From Rhopalosiphum padi (Eukaryota; Arthropoda; Insecta; Hemiptera; Aphididae), in assembly GCF_020882245.1 (NCBI RefSeq), contig NC_083598.1:70685714-70749713 (forward strand): 64,000 nucleotides of DNA. Reading direction: 5' to 3'. The notes beneath the pieces were generated by a model. The model saw only the letters and a program-made list of their open reading frames with translations. It searched no databases and was not told where the DNA came from. The translations under genes were made by a program, and so were the position numbers. Of the stretch, positions 1-14,700 are shown piece by piece (within the stretch, counting starts at the first letter, position 1; each line of letters starts with the position of its first letter).

Positions 1-541
1 GGTAGTATACGCACATTATACACACAACAATTTAGTTGAATATCAAACATTTGTTTATATTAAACAAATGTATGACGAGCATAATATGTGTATAAAAAAA
101 ATACAAAATAAATAAAAAGATAAAAATTATTAAATATTTTTAACTGTATTGTTACAGTCACGAGATCGAAAAATAAAACAAACAAAAAAAATAATAATAA
201 TAATAATCGCACATAATCATAATAATAATAATAAAAATAAGAGTACAAAACACAGTAAAGAGTATAAACACAATTACATAAACAATATAATAAATATACA
301 GCAATTGAATTTATCAGTTGTCCGCACAAACACATAGATTACTACAATATATGAATTACAAGAGATTCTAAAATGGATAAAAAGTACTAATAGTAGAGTA
401 ATAGTATCTTATTAGTAACGGGTCAAAAATAATGGCCAGTATAAATGTCAGCGTACAATTCATCAAAAACATAATTCAATTTTTTTTTCTTACAGACAAT
501 ATTTTAAGATTTTAATTTTTTTAAATATTTAATGTATGTAG
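1..541. other. AT-rich non-coding left edge
   Basis: The stretch is AT-rich, with AAT and AATA runs near 190-240. It most likely is intron of the gene whose last exon starts at 542, because it ends in AG with pyrimidine-rich sequence upstream. A second, stronger-looking acceptor (T-tract then CTTACAG) lies at about 480-496, but all three frames after it hit stops before the exon proper. Open frames on both strands here are low-complexity Asn/Lys or Tyr/Phe runs and are not credible genes. Confidence 0.5.
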
Positions 542-700
542 GATGAAGACAAGGAGCAAATGAAGGAGATATTAGAAATGAAACGCATTCACAATCGCTA
601 TGTCGAAAGAATGCGTGCCAGAGACCTGAGCAGCAAACTATCGTCTTCGTGCGGAAAAAATGCAAACAATGGGACAATTAATCTAAAAGCAAATAAATAA
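542..700 (+). CDS. Probable terminal coding exon of an unrecognised gene (5' part outside window)
   Basis: After an AG at 540-541 an open frame of 52 codons runs to a TAA at 698-700. It begins Asp-Glu-Asp-Lys and includes KEILEMKRIHNRYVERMRAR, a charged, probably helical stretch with much less A/T bias in its codons than the flanks, followed by a Ser- and Asn-rich polar tail. The exon is 159 nt, so with a phase-0 intron it reads straight through. No family is recognised. It runs convergently to crp, whose stop codon lies 2 kb to the right. It looks like the soluble C-terminal tail of a larger protein, but that is inference; a chance open frame is possible because it is short. Confidence 0.5.
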   Translation, partial: DEDKEQMKEILEMKRIHNRYVERMRARDLSSKLSSSCGKNANNGTINLKANK

Positions 701-2739
701 TATTTGTATAATAATAATTTAAGTCCATAAAAAATATGTACAGAATTATATATAGAATTACACATGATTATTGTATATATATATTATGTATAGCTGTATA
801 AAATACATAAATTATATTTATAATGTATATATTATAATTAAGATACTTTCAGTAAAGATGTTGTTAGCTATAATAAGAAAAAAATAAATGAAAAAGAAAA
901 ACATAAAAACCAACAATATAAATCCTAAACGTAATGAAAAAGAAAAATATTAATTTAATCAAACATGTACAAACAGATACAGTAAAAATGTTGTCTTAAA
1001 CATCTAAGAAAAATGACAAACAAAAAAGGAAAATATTAATATTTTCTGGAAAATGTTTTAATTGTCTATTCTTAAATGTAGTAAATAATTGATGAAATTT
1101 GCTTTTACTAATTTGTTTTAAATTTTCAATTATTTCTATAATTAAATAATTTGTAACTTAACAAAGCACACACTAAAGTTTATTAAGGGTCAATTTTTTC
1201 AATATAGGAATTATTTAATTTAATTTGCTTAAAACGAGTTTCTAAACTCAAAAAGAATTGATTTTATCAGTCTCCAATTCCCAAAAATCTTAATATTAAT
1301 AAAATGATTATGATAATGGCGTACAACATTTACTTAATTATATTTTTTCACTCCAAATCTCTTCCTTTTATACAAAATAATACCTAATTAATTATTATAA
1401 TAATACAATTATGTTTATTTAATAGTAATATGCTAAATATGAAAAACAACAATTGTTTTTCCTTGTGTTTTATTTTTAAATTTATATAATTAAATATTTG
1501 AAAGTGTATATAAATACAATAAATACACTAATTATTTTTTATTATTATTATTTTTTTTCCTTTTTTTGTAACTTTTTTGTTAAGACATAACAAAGCAAGA
1601 ATACTGGATATGAATATTATAACAAAAATTATTGTATCCATAATAAGAAGAAAAACAACATTAAATTTGCTAAATGTTCAATAACTGGCCTATTGATAAT
1701 TTCATTATCTACATTCAAAATATAAGAAGACCGAGGAACATATTATACGTTGTGACCACCAGGAAACAAGTATACCACACAAGCAACATTATCAACCAAT
1801 CCACAAAAATTGAGTTAATTTGAATAATATGTCAAACAAATTACATAAACAAAAAACCCAAAATCAATAGCACCGATTTTTTTGTATACAAATAAAAAAG
1901 GGTGTTTTATGATTTTATAAAGACAAATATAACAAGAGAACTATATACTAAAAAAATATAATAATAATAGAATAATAATAAATAAAATTAATAAATTTAA
2001 AAATAAATATTTTATCCTATACATTACGTTTAAGTATTAATAATATTTAAATAACAATAGTATAAAAAAAAAAATGTAAGAACTTCTATTGCTATTACTG
2101 CGTATACTTTTATATTGCAAATAGTTGAGTTAAAATGTTAAATATAACAATATATTGCGAAATGAAAATTCATAAAAGATTGTTTAACAAAAAGTCTTAA
2201 TATATACATAATATATATATAAAAAAAACGTATGCAAATTATACAAATATTGATTAAAAGTAAAAGAAAAATGACTTATGGAAACACAATTGGTAGTCAA
2301 AATTTTTAAACATTGAACATAATGAAGTAAATAATTAAACATAATAGATAATAGCTATTATTTTGTCATACAATTTATAATAAAACATTGAAATTTGCTA
2401 TCAAACACATTTTATGTATTAATAAGAAGCCCAAAATATTATAGTTTGTTTAAACGGTATTCACTTGTGGCATCATGAGAACTAATATGTTCGTAAATAT
2501 TCTAATTAGTATTTACAATAGTAAAATATTCATAAACATAAATGTAATAAATATGTAAAACATAAGTTATTTCCAATTGAGTATAATATTATATAACATG
2601 TATTGGGGAATTGTAAAGAAATCTGAAACAGAGTAAACTTTCCTTACAAGATAGTGTCTCAGACTTTCTTAAGAAAATATTGAAGAAAGAACAGATGGTT
2701 GGTGGTAACATAAACTGTACAACCTCCTTTTTAATGAAG
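701..2739. other. AT-rich convergent 3' region between two genes
   Basis: This stretch lies between the stop codon at 698-700 on the plus strand and the crp stop codon at 2740-2742 on the minus strand. It should contain both 3' untranslated regions. Several AATAAA-type words occur on each strand, for example near 1469 on the minus strand, so the polyadenylation sites cannot be picked by eye. No open frame of interest is seen. Confidence 0.5.
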
Positions 2740-5700
2740 TCACGAAGCTTGTTTGCCAACAATAACACCAGGTCTGGACGGCCGTACGGGACTGTTTGAT
2801 GTTACCACCGTTGTACCCTGAGGAGTCTGAGAACCACTGTGGAACTGGAGGAAAGGGTTCATTTCCACCTATGAAAAAAAATATAGCTTAGTACATCAAT
2901 TCAAATTTGAATTTAAAATTGTTCCAAATGAGACTTACCTTCAGCAATTTCTGATTGCTAGTCGCTGCGTGTTTAGTTAACGCAAGGGGTGCTTCCTGAT
3001 GATCATCACTAAACAGGTGGTCGCCCTCTAGGTGTCTGATTGCTTCGACAATGGTCTCCAAATTTTGTCTGGAGGTACTGGTGAGGTAAACACGCGCGGA
3101 CGGTAGTACTTGCTGTTGCTGTGGAACTGGCTCCTCTTCGACTGCTTTCAATCGATCATCTTCAGGTGCGTCGGTGGCCTCAGTCTTAATAAGAACACTG
3201 TCTTCCTCCGGCTCTCGCTGGACTACCAGATTGTCGGACTCGTTCACTTCGATAATCTCCATACCAGCTTCCTCTCCAACCACACACTGTAATATAAAAA
3301 AAAAATTGTTTAAAGTGATGAATTTCGTAAAAGATAAGAACTAAAAGTTCAAAACCCTATCCAATCCCCTTACTGTGTTTGTATTATGGTGGTACTGGAT
3401 CGTAGTCTGTGTATTTTCCGTGGTAGGTTTTTGGTCAACGAACACTTCGCCTAAACGGGCTGAATATACTTTAACTTGCTCTTCTAACTCGACACGCAGA
3501 TTTTGCTCTCGTTCTAATTGCGATCTTAATTCGGCTACTTCGTCAATCATGAGTCCTCCGTCATCTAAACCTTTAAATATATATTTTTATCAATAAACAA
3601 ATGTCAAACAAAATAATTAATAAATTATATTTTTTTTTATATATTTTCTCATTTTCTTCTAACACATTTTACTGCGCATTTCAAATGATTACGTACATTA
3701 TACTTAGAAGAACCATAAGTGATATAGTAAACAAATTAATCAGAAAAAAAATGTTCGTCCTGATAATTATAAAATATGTCAACTACATTATGCGCTAGCA
3801 TCAATGAAAAATAATGAATCACAGATTAATTGACTGTATATAGGTCAATATAATTGATTTTGCCAATCAAATGCTTTATCTTCATTAATAGTAAATTAAT
3901 AGATAAAAACAAATAGAAATGTTTAGAACTAAAATGAAGAAATTAACAAAATTCCTAGAAACCCACCATTATTGGAGTAGGTAGGTAACTGAAATGGAAG
4001 TGTTTTAAATATTTAAGTTCAATTGATAAATATCATTACGTACGAAAAATTCTGAGCGGAGATAGCGTGTCAATGTCCATTTTTAAGGGTATGTTATAAT
4101 TTATTAATATTATCTAATAACCTACTATTAGTAATTTATTGTACTATTATTTAAAATATAATAGGTTAAACTTAGTTTTTCCGAGAAATATCGAATGTTA
4201 ATTAATATATAATAATTATAACATTTATTATTATTATAATTAACTTTTAAGAAAATAATCGATTTTAGTAACATGTAAATTATATTCATTTTTATTTTTC
4301 ATTAGTTTTTCCTTATCATTTTAAAAGTATTGAGAATAAAAACTCTTAACCCTCCACCACCCCACCCAAATTAGATCCAAAACAAACCATTGTAAAAGCA
4401 ATATATTCATATAACGTTTCACTCAGAATCTAAGTAATATTATTTTAACATGTCATGATAATTTATTTGTAGTTTTTTTTTCCAAAGAAGCATTTTTGCC
4501 GACTCCCAAAATAATATTACGAACAAAAAAAAATGATAAAATATCTTGTCATGTGTCACTAGAATCATGTTATGGAATTCACTATAGAAGCTATATAAAT
4601 AATAACATGCGTAATTTAGTTCAAAATCTTTAACTTAAAAATATAATATAATCGCTTTGTATGCAATTATTTAAATGCACTAACATCAACTTCCTAGTTC
4701 CCGTTATTATGTGTCATAAATCAAAATGTAACCACACATAATATTATTATATATAAACACAATCGTAACCCTGACGTATTAAATAGAATAAGTACAATAC
4801 ACCGTGCAATGTAAGTTATTTAAAACACCCCTTTTTTATTTTTTTTAATATACCTACTTGCTATTTGCAGTTTATTTAGTAATGGTAAGAAATAATATTT
4901 TGAATAATATCAGTCTAAATTTAACACTGAGAAGTATTATGGTTTTGTTAAATTGTATACGCAAAAAAGAACGATTTTAATAATAACCATTTATTATGTC
5001 GATTTAAATTATTAGTAAGATAAATAAATTTAAATCTACTTAATATTCATGACAATTACATTATACTCTTAATTATGTATACAACACACAATGAAAGTTA
5101 TGTTAAAAATCTAGAAAAATGATTGATATATTTACTTAAGAGATTAAACAAAAAGGACACAAACGAATATCATCACAAATAAATTACTGTGCCTAAAACA
5201 ATTCTAATGTCTGTTAAACACATTCTCACAGAACATACAAAGCAACATATTACAAGTATACCTATTAATATCTGTTGGTCTAAACCCAGTACTAATATAC
5301 CTTAGTAAATTGGTTCAAACCTGGAATTGATTTCTTAAGCAAATTAGTAATTTTATAAAATATGATACATAAGTAATTATCATATAGTAAGGCAATGTAC
5401 GTGATGTACAGTACGTGTATGTTGGCAAGGCAAAATAATATTGTTGGTTAAAAACGGAATTAAATTATAGACTAAATATCACTCGACAGTAACAGTCTTT
5501 TAATTTTAATTTAATTAAATAGGCAGTCAATTTTACTTGGTATTGCAATATACAAATCATAAACCATTTTCATAAATCAACATCATAATTAAATATTCAA
5601 ATAATGTATGTATTTGTTTTATGTTAATGCATTTAGGGCTGAAACTATAACATTTTTTTTTTAATTGAAAAAATATCAATTCATACTTTTTTGACACAAA

Positions 5701-8700
5701 CATTGAGAGTAACAGTTTACACGTATACCTCAGTAACTCGTTCTCGATATTGAAATTTCATACAAATATATGATGAATCGACATGTTAATATATTTATCA
5801 TTACTTATTATGTAGGAACGCTGAATGAAGTATAATTTTATTATTAGAGTCGTAACTCGTAGAACTAAACATGTCATTTATTTTTATTTTAATCTCGATT
5901 ATAAATCAAAAACTGTAGGTACCTACATGAACGAATTACAACATGCTATTGTCCTATATAATTTCATATTTTTAAATGTAAAATCAAAAAATACAATATT
6001 AAGTATTCAACATAAATCTAAAAAAAACATAACCATTTTAACCATTGTATAATAATAATTTTGGGTTATGTACAATTTTACAATAATTATCGTTAACAGC
6101 TGCAGCTGCACGCGAGTCCTTTTATTTACAGACACCGCGTACACAGTAATGACGGACATCTTTACACAGCGGCCGTTGCTTGTTCTAACGAATTCAAATG
6201 TGTCCATTATTATAATGTCAAGTTACTACATTATAATTCATTTTAATATTACAACAATGAACACCTCATAATTAGCTCAGCACAGAACATGAGACGACAA
6301 AACGAATTTTATGAAAACATTTTATACGTTACGTTTGAAATAAAAACGCAACCGATCGGACACGCGATACTATAATATTATATAACAATATATAGACATA
6401 ATATGGTTTATCTATCCAGACAGCGGAGACACGCTAAGCGCATCTGTCTGCCCGTCGTTATAATAAGACGGCAACGATATGACATTATATTATATTATTA
6501 CAAGGGTGGTTTTTGACAAGTCTAACTCCTAAAGAAGGAGAGGGCGAAAACATTTTGCACAAACATAACATCCCACTTTTTTCCGTTGATAGGTGTAATT
6601 TTCTACGCACTTTATACCAAAACATTATGAAATCATTTTTATTCATAATACATGTATTATATGTTTGGACGACTACGATGGATATTAGTGCTACTTACAT
6701 GTATTTACACATAAAATGACCACTGTAGTATTGTAATGATGGCAGAAAGGGCAACGTAACGAGGAAGTTGCAAGTGTGAAGGCCGATATCGTAGATTGAT
6801 GAGTGGGGAGCAAGAGGGGATAAGTAGTTAGTACCTCAAAACATCGAACTTCCGAAATTCCAAGCTATCGATTTTATATTATATTATTTTATATTTTTCC
6901 ATTTATCAATTGTATGTATAATTTACTAGTATATTATCAAAAGGACGAGAATACGAGATCCCTATCCATAATAAACTATATACCTAACCGTTTGTCTAAA
7001 ATATCGTCTATCAGATCATACTAAACCAAATAAAACATCAAAATAGTGACATCTAGGTTGATATTACAGTTACACCTAATATTTCCTAGCTACCGGGTAT
7101 TAACAATATTTGAAAAGGGGAGAATATTTTCGAAATTAATATATTATTATATCTGTAAAATATATTCAACTAAGAAATTACAATATTAACCATATATACA
7201 AGTAATACGCAACGGTATATAAGAGCACATGAGACGTAACTTCCTCATTACTTTATTTCATGAAAATAATATGGTGTTTTCTCTATAATATTCTCCTCTT
7301 CAAATTTGATAATGGGTGTTTAAATGCGATCTATGTCCTTGAATAATTCTGCTGAGCATTCCATCATTGTAAAATAGTTTGTTTTCAAATATGCGTTTGT
7401 GTTGCTATATTTTGACGCGCCAGCTAGGACAAAGCGTTATACTAACCTAGCATGCCACAATTTCGATTTTGCTAAGTAAAATAATAATACTGTGTTAGTA
7501 CTATGTAGCTTAATATGTAGACGGAAACAGTGTATCACGACAATATTACCTATTCATTCAAGAATTATTTATATTAAACAATGATATTTTCCCCAATTAA
7601 TTTTGATTATATTTTGTGCTTTGTGATGAATATTATATTATTAATAAGTTCACAATTAAACTTAATAACACTAACCACCCCCCTTCTACCACTCCGAAGT
7701 TTCAACCAAACTTCCACCCTTTACGTGCGAGTGACTATTTAAATTACGGGGGCGGTACAACGATTGTGATAAATGATGATCGACGATGAATAAGGAAGCT
7801 AAGGCAGTAATGACATAAACAGCGTTAGAATACACGATGCGTCTATTATAATATTACCTGATGCGGTGCCGATCACTTGGATATTATCGGGAGATAACGC
7901 ACCACTGCGATGATCACCGTCAACGTTGGTGTTCAAAATCACCACACCTACACAAAACAGACAAAAAATCATTATAATCGTTGTACTCCACCGGGTCACA
8001 TTCGGATGTTTTGTTTTGTTCGGGGTTTTATGTATTTTATTATTGTTTTCTCGTTTAACGGATGAATGGAATACACATTGCACGCGCATTGCATAGACGA
8101 ATAGTACCCTACACTGCAGCCGCCGTAGGCCTATAGCCCATTATAATATATAGTATATATAATATATAAACAGCGGAAAACGAGAAAAACACAATAATAT
8201 TCGGGGTGAAAACCTAAAATAAAATATAATAACAATAAAAACACCTGGTTCACGCTGTGATCTCTGTCTCTCACTCACTCACTCACTCACTCTCATATAA
8301 TATTATGTACAATAATAAGCAAGATCAAAAGCACGATACAAAAGAGGGATAATGCAATTTTTCCCGTGTAGAAACCTGCAAGACTACCACACGCACACAC
8401 AACACTGTGTAATAAAAGCGAGTGCGTGCGTGCAGCATCTGTATGACGATAATATTATACGCAATTTAAATGGCGCGGTGGAAAAGAGAAGAATGTAAAA
8501 ATATAAACGTAATAAGTAATAACCGGCAGGTGCTGCTACCTTGCCGCGCGTCGTTGACCCCTCTCTCCTCGACGCTTTACAACCAGCCGAAACCACCCGT
8601 CGTCACGGTCGCTTGTCCGCGATCCCCCCCCCATCTTAGTCAATGACGCCATCGCGTACTTACCGGTGGAGTCGTCGATTTTGCGTTTCTTGTGCACGCT

Positions 8701-11700
8701 GGCTGTGCTCAACAGCTCACCCTCTTGCTTGCTCACCAGCCGCTTCAGCTGACAGTTTTGCGACAAAAGTCTCGTCTTCTCCTGTTCCAGCTGGTATATG
8801 TAGTCAGCCGTGTGCTGTAGGATTGCAGCCTGCGAAAATACGAAATTTCGGATTGTAAAAATAATATAAGATGACATATAACTAATTATTGCGCATGCGC
8901 ATGGTATATAATAAGTACATATTATTATTGCATTATATGAGAGCGTTATATATAGTAGAAGGGTGTAGACTTTGAATCGGCGCCTACAATACTTGCGTCA
9001 CAAATTTTATTTAATAAATAAATTGTTTAGTTATTCCTCGCTACGCTTTATAAATCTTTGAAACGTCGGGCGGTCTCACGTTTGGACGGGTTTGAATAGA
9101 GAACAGTTTGTTTTTGAGTTAATGATATAATCTATTGTATTTATTAATTAACTTATACAATTTGCTGTCAGAGTGAAATAATTCTGCCCGAAAATGTATC
9201 TAAGTTACAGCTTGGATCTGAAATTATATTACAATGGGCAATGTTGAAGCGCGGTCCAACGACCAAGCTAAAAATTGTAAGCTGGGATGTTAAAATAAAA
9301 TTTTAATTTTATAGCTTATCCAGACTCGTATTTTATTGCGGAGTCTCGGCTATAACTACTTGGTAGAGATACCGAGGTAGTCATTAAAGAAACCGACCAG
9401 GTGTTATTATACATTCGGCTTCTTCGTAGCTCATAGAGAATACTAAAATTCCAAGGATCGACGAACGGGTTATAGCCACAAATGTGTTGTTTTCGGCAGC
9501 TCTGTGATCTAATTTTATTTTTTGTCGTTAAATTGGAAGTGTCGAATTCTAAGAATCGTTGAGCGAGTTTGCCGCAGATGTGTTGGGTAATCTAATATCG
9601 GTAATAAAACATAATAATATTCTAATATAATAAAAAGTTAAACGACCCCGTCGGATTACTAAACAGTTAAGTCCAGATCATAAAGGTCAAAAACAGATCT
9701 AATAGCTTCCCGAAAATTGAAAGATCGATTATTTGAATGTACATCGTCAATTTACGAATGTAATATATATATATTTGCATATTACTCGCGGTATAATACT
9801 ACAGTTGACCGTTGTAAAAACTAAAAAGAAATATAGAAAAATTTCTAACCATTAAACTCGAATTAAACATTGTATAGACTAGATAGTTATTAAACGCGCA
9901 ATTTCATGTTGATTCCCATATCCTATATTATATTAAGTATACCAACATATTTAACAAATATTAGAAAAAATAATAACGTTTATATTTATATACCACATAC
10001 CTATAACCTACGTGTAGGACGAGTCGAATATAATGTCAATCTTATCTAATAATCCAAATATTTATGTGAAAGGATATGTTACTTTTATAGTAGCAAATAA
10101 TAAATTGTACAATTTATCCACCGCTCTTAATATTATAATACATCGAACGATATAAATGTATAAAACAAATAATTAAAGTATTCAAGTATGTTTAATTTAT
10201 ACTTAAATAATATCTACTGTTTCTTAAATAGTTAAATGTATAAACTAACTAGGTAGTTATTTCATAGAATAACGCTATTCAACACGTCATCGTCACTGTA
10301 ATACATATTATTATTATAATATATGTAAGTAATACAATTCCCGGTAAAACTTCAAAATATTAATGAAACAAAAAATACGTTGTTGTTTCATCATAAAACA
10401 ATAATTAATATTGATTTATAATCATAATAAAATATCAATTTTGGTGTCAAGGATAGAACATCGATAATAATGATATAGCTGACTTGCGTCAACGAAAGTT
10501 ACAGAGACGCAAGTTGCTGGGCAATTTACTAAAAGTATCGTTTTTAAACAGCCCTTTGTAATCACTCGAATTGGAAAATTATTACCATATTGATAATTAT
10601 TTGATATATTATGTTCAATTTTATATAAAGTAATAATTATTTTCTATGCACGTCAAAACACATATTATTTTTAAAAACATATTGGAGACTTTTGTATTTA
10701 CACTATAGACCGCAGCACAATAGCTAGTATACTAAAGCGTAGTATAATATCATAAACAGAAATTTCTATTGGGATGGGGTTTTTATATTAAATGTGTAAA
10801 TATATATATGTGTGTGTATTTTATATATTTTAACACTCAACTACCCCATGATGTACACCTGCAGTGTATTATACACGTAGAATAAGTTATTATTGTGGGC
10901 ATTGCATTCTTGAAAAAAAATGTAAAAGTTACATCTAAATCGCATACGTAAAGTATTTTATTATAGTCGCCCAACTCTAATATTAATAAATATTTTATAC
11001 AATACTATACATCACATAATTATTATAGTAACATTAATCACGATTTCAATAAACTTGTATAAATACAAATGTACACTCGTAGATCAATCAGACATTCATA
11101 ATTATATATATTAGGTATAAATAATTCAAAACAATTTTGATACGTATTGGTGGCGATGATAGCATAATATTAAAAAGTATACCGATACACAATTATAAAA
11201 CTCGATTATCGCCTGAAACCGATAGTCCATAATGTTTGCTCTTTGCAACAAACGGGTGGTGGGCATGATATGACATTACGCTGATAAACGGTAGAACAGA
11301 ATTATTTAAAATACAACATCAACCTGTAGACTGTAGTGCATGAATTATCCTTTAATATTATATTATACACGCGACTATTAAAATACATTATAATTAAATT
11401 ATATGTATACACACACACCATCACTTGTGAAAATATTCAAAAATCGAAAAAAAAATCCAATATAAATTGTAAGCACGTAAACACTTAAAACTTCAAAGCT
11501 GTCTGGCATGTGACATATTATTTTTTAATCCCACGTGCATTTGGCTATTTCAGTCATAAATGATGGCACTTTAACGTAGAGTGAGTTTTCAAACACACGA
11601 TTATTAAGTCAAGCGATTTTTAAACAAGAGCGCATGTTAATATTACATTTTCCGGTTTATAGATTAATTTATTATAAGAGCATAATAGTTGAAAAGGGTA

Positions 11701-14700
11701 TTCTTCAAGGAGGGGTTTATCGGACATAATAGACCGCACCCTACAAACATATAAACACGCCGCACTTACAACAAAAAGAGTATTAAACATTTTTTCAAAC
11801 AAAATAATTTTGACAGCGTGACAACACAACGTTAAAAATATATCCTGCTCTGGAAATTCGAGAAAAGTTTATGCAAACGTATAAAAAAAAAAATTCTACT
11901 TCAATATTGAAAAATAGCTTTCTGCTGTCGACCGTTGAACAAGAAAAAAACGCCTATCCGGTTCCTCTCCAACTTAAAACATTTTTAAAAAACCACTGGT
12001 AATATGCGTAGTACGATATATTATTTCATCATATTAGACGATTATTACCTTATTCGATCTCAAACGAACCGCCTGGGAAAAGAAAACATCGCCGTTCGTA
12101 ATGTACGTGTAGGTAAATGATAATATTACGATGGCTATCGTTTATAAATATATATATAAACATAATATAATTACAGCTGACAATTACTAATAATATTACC
12201 ATTATAGATTACTGATTAGAGGCATATGTACGAGTATATTATAAATTATAGTGCAATATAATCGTTGGCAGTGTGCATCAATAACATCGCGATCCGTTTG
12301 CCACTGCACATTTGACCCCGCAACGCCTTCATTAAAATATCAATGATAATATGATTTTTCCGACTTGTTTTCAACTATACGATTTTCAAATTTTCTCACG
12401 ATTGTGCACGAAAAGTAGTTTAATAATTAAAACACCGGCCACTTATACACGACCTAATGGATATTGAACTTGTGAGTACGCACTCACGAGAAAATGCCAC
12501 GTATAATCGTTTTTATTACCGACCAATTATTAAAAATCAAATATGTTATTTTTAATTAAAAAAGTATTCATTTTCTAATTAATTAATTAATTAATTGTCA
12601 ATTCGTGTTTTTCACTGTATGATACCAACTATTACGATAAATATATTTTAATTTGGCCAAATTCCAAAGGCGTTGAATTATGTTAAAAATAATAATCTAC
12701 AAATAAAATATAATATAATAATGTTTTAATTGGTACATGCATGTTTACTGTATACTAACGTGTTATTCATAATAACAATGGATTTATAAATATATATATA
12801 GTATCATGTACTTACGACTAAATATAAAATCAATCAAAACAAACTTACATTAGTGATAAATGATAACATAGAATATAGATACTATGTTTTAGTAGTACTG
12901 TGATTCTCCTATAAAATTTGTATAAGACTTATAAGGGTTTACGTAACCATTAAAATATAAACATTATATATTTATAAAGATTTTCTACTTCGTTTGAGAC
13001 AATAATTATAATATGTCTTATAATTATTAATTATCAATATACTTAATAATACATAGCAAAGACCTGTTTCGACATCTTAAATCATATTTTCTCATTTCTA
13101 TCAATATTCAATATATAATCATGTTACGTTAATGAAATACTGTACACAATCATAGAAGTCTAACGATAGTATTAACGATCAAATTTATTTACTATTTAAT
13201 ATATATTATTATAGTATATTATACATTATTATACATATATATATATATATATATGCCATGTAATTAAAATTTAAAACGTCAGTTTAAAAATATTGAATGA
13301 AATCAACAAATAGATAAATAATTAATTAATTTTTATCGTGATAAATTATATTTTATAGGCTATATGTTAGGATTAGTCAAAGTTTATTATCTCAGTAGAT
13401 CTATAAAAAAATAATGAATATAAGGAAAGACGACTGTTTAATTCAATAATTCATTTTTATAATATTTTACTACCAATTGTTTTATGTCAAAAGAAAAATT
13501 TAATGTATTTTTTGGTTTAACTGAAAAGGAAATATTATTGATAAAAATGTGTGTTAGCATGTTATTATAAAATAAATTTAAAATATATGAATAAACATAT
13601 AATTGTACCAATATTACAAACTAAAATTATACTGATTATATAATATTTTGTACTTTCAATGATCGTATAATACATAAATTATAATAATTCGTTTTAATAT
13701 CATATATTCGTTTTCATTAATTATAAATGTGTAACATATAATGATAGTGAATCCAACAAAATTACCAATCAGTAATTTAAAAACATATAATTTTTTTTTT
13801 TATATGCACAAAGCATCATAAATTTTGAACTACTATATTATAGAGCAAGTGGTTTTATCGAGAATGAGATTTTTTGTAATCGGCTTTACCACGATGAAAC
13901 TGTGTATAAAAAAATTGTAGAAAATTTAGAAGTGTTTATCAATAGTTATGAAATATTTAGCAACAAATTTTTTTTTTTACATTTTACAATTTATTATACA
14001 CTTATAAAAGTAATTATTTTTATAATTTTTATACTATTCATTTGATTTTTAAAATTTTTTATTTGTTAATTTTGCAAAACCGTCACTAAATCCAATATTG
14101 AATAAATTCAAAATTGTCAACGAATTATCAATGATTCGATTATAGATGTATAGTGGTTATACCATTCTCTATAAAAAATTCATGGGAAACATTTCAATTT
14201 TGAGCACGGAGCAATGTAGAATTAAATATTAAATAATTCGTGTAAAGAAAACGTATAAATTACTATTTAAAACTTTATGAACTTACAAATTATTTGCATG
14301 TAATGAATATTGTGAACGTAAATATGAACGTTATCTTTTCAATTACTTAAAAATGTTTAACCCTTTCTATTAGAAAATCACGGAACGATAGATAATAATA
14401 TACCACATATAGGTACGTAATAACATATTTTAATACGATTAACATTATCGGTACCTAGGTATTTACTTTGTTGGCTTGAATTTGTATGTGTACAGGGTAT
14501 GAACTTATGTAATAGCACTATACACAATAATTTACATAGTCATACAATTTAAAAAAATAGCTTATAAACACAGAGCAATCATTACATAACCAGTAACCAT
14601 TTTCTAAATTATACAGATTAAATAATTTCAATGCATCGTAAAGTTCTATTTATAAAATGAAAATGACACGAATACGTCGAGGGTACCTATTAAAAAAATA

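Noticed and set aside
60..335. Overlapping open frames on both strands
   Set aside because: Low-complexity Tyr/Phe and Asn/Lys strings from AAT-type repeats; no domain.
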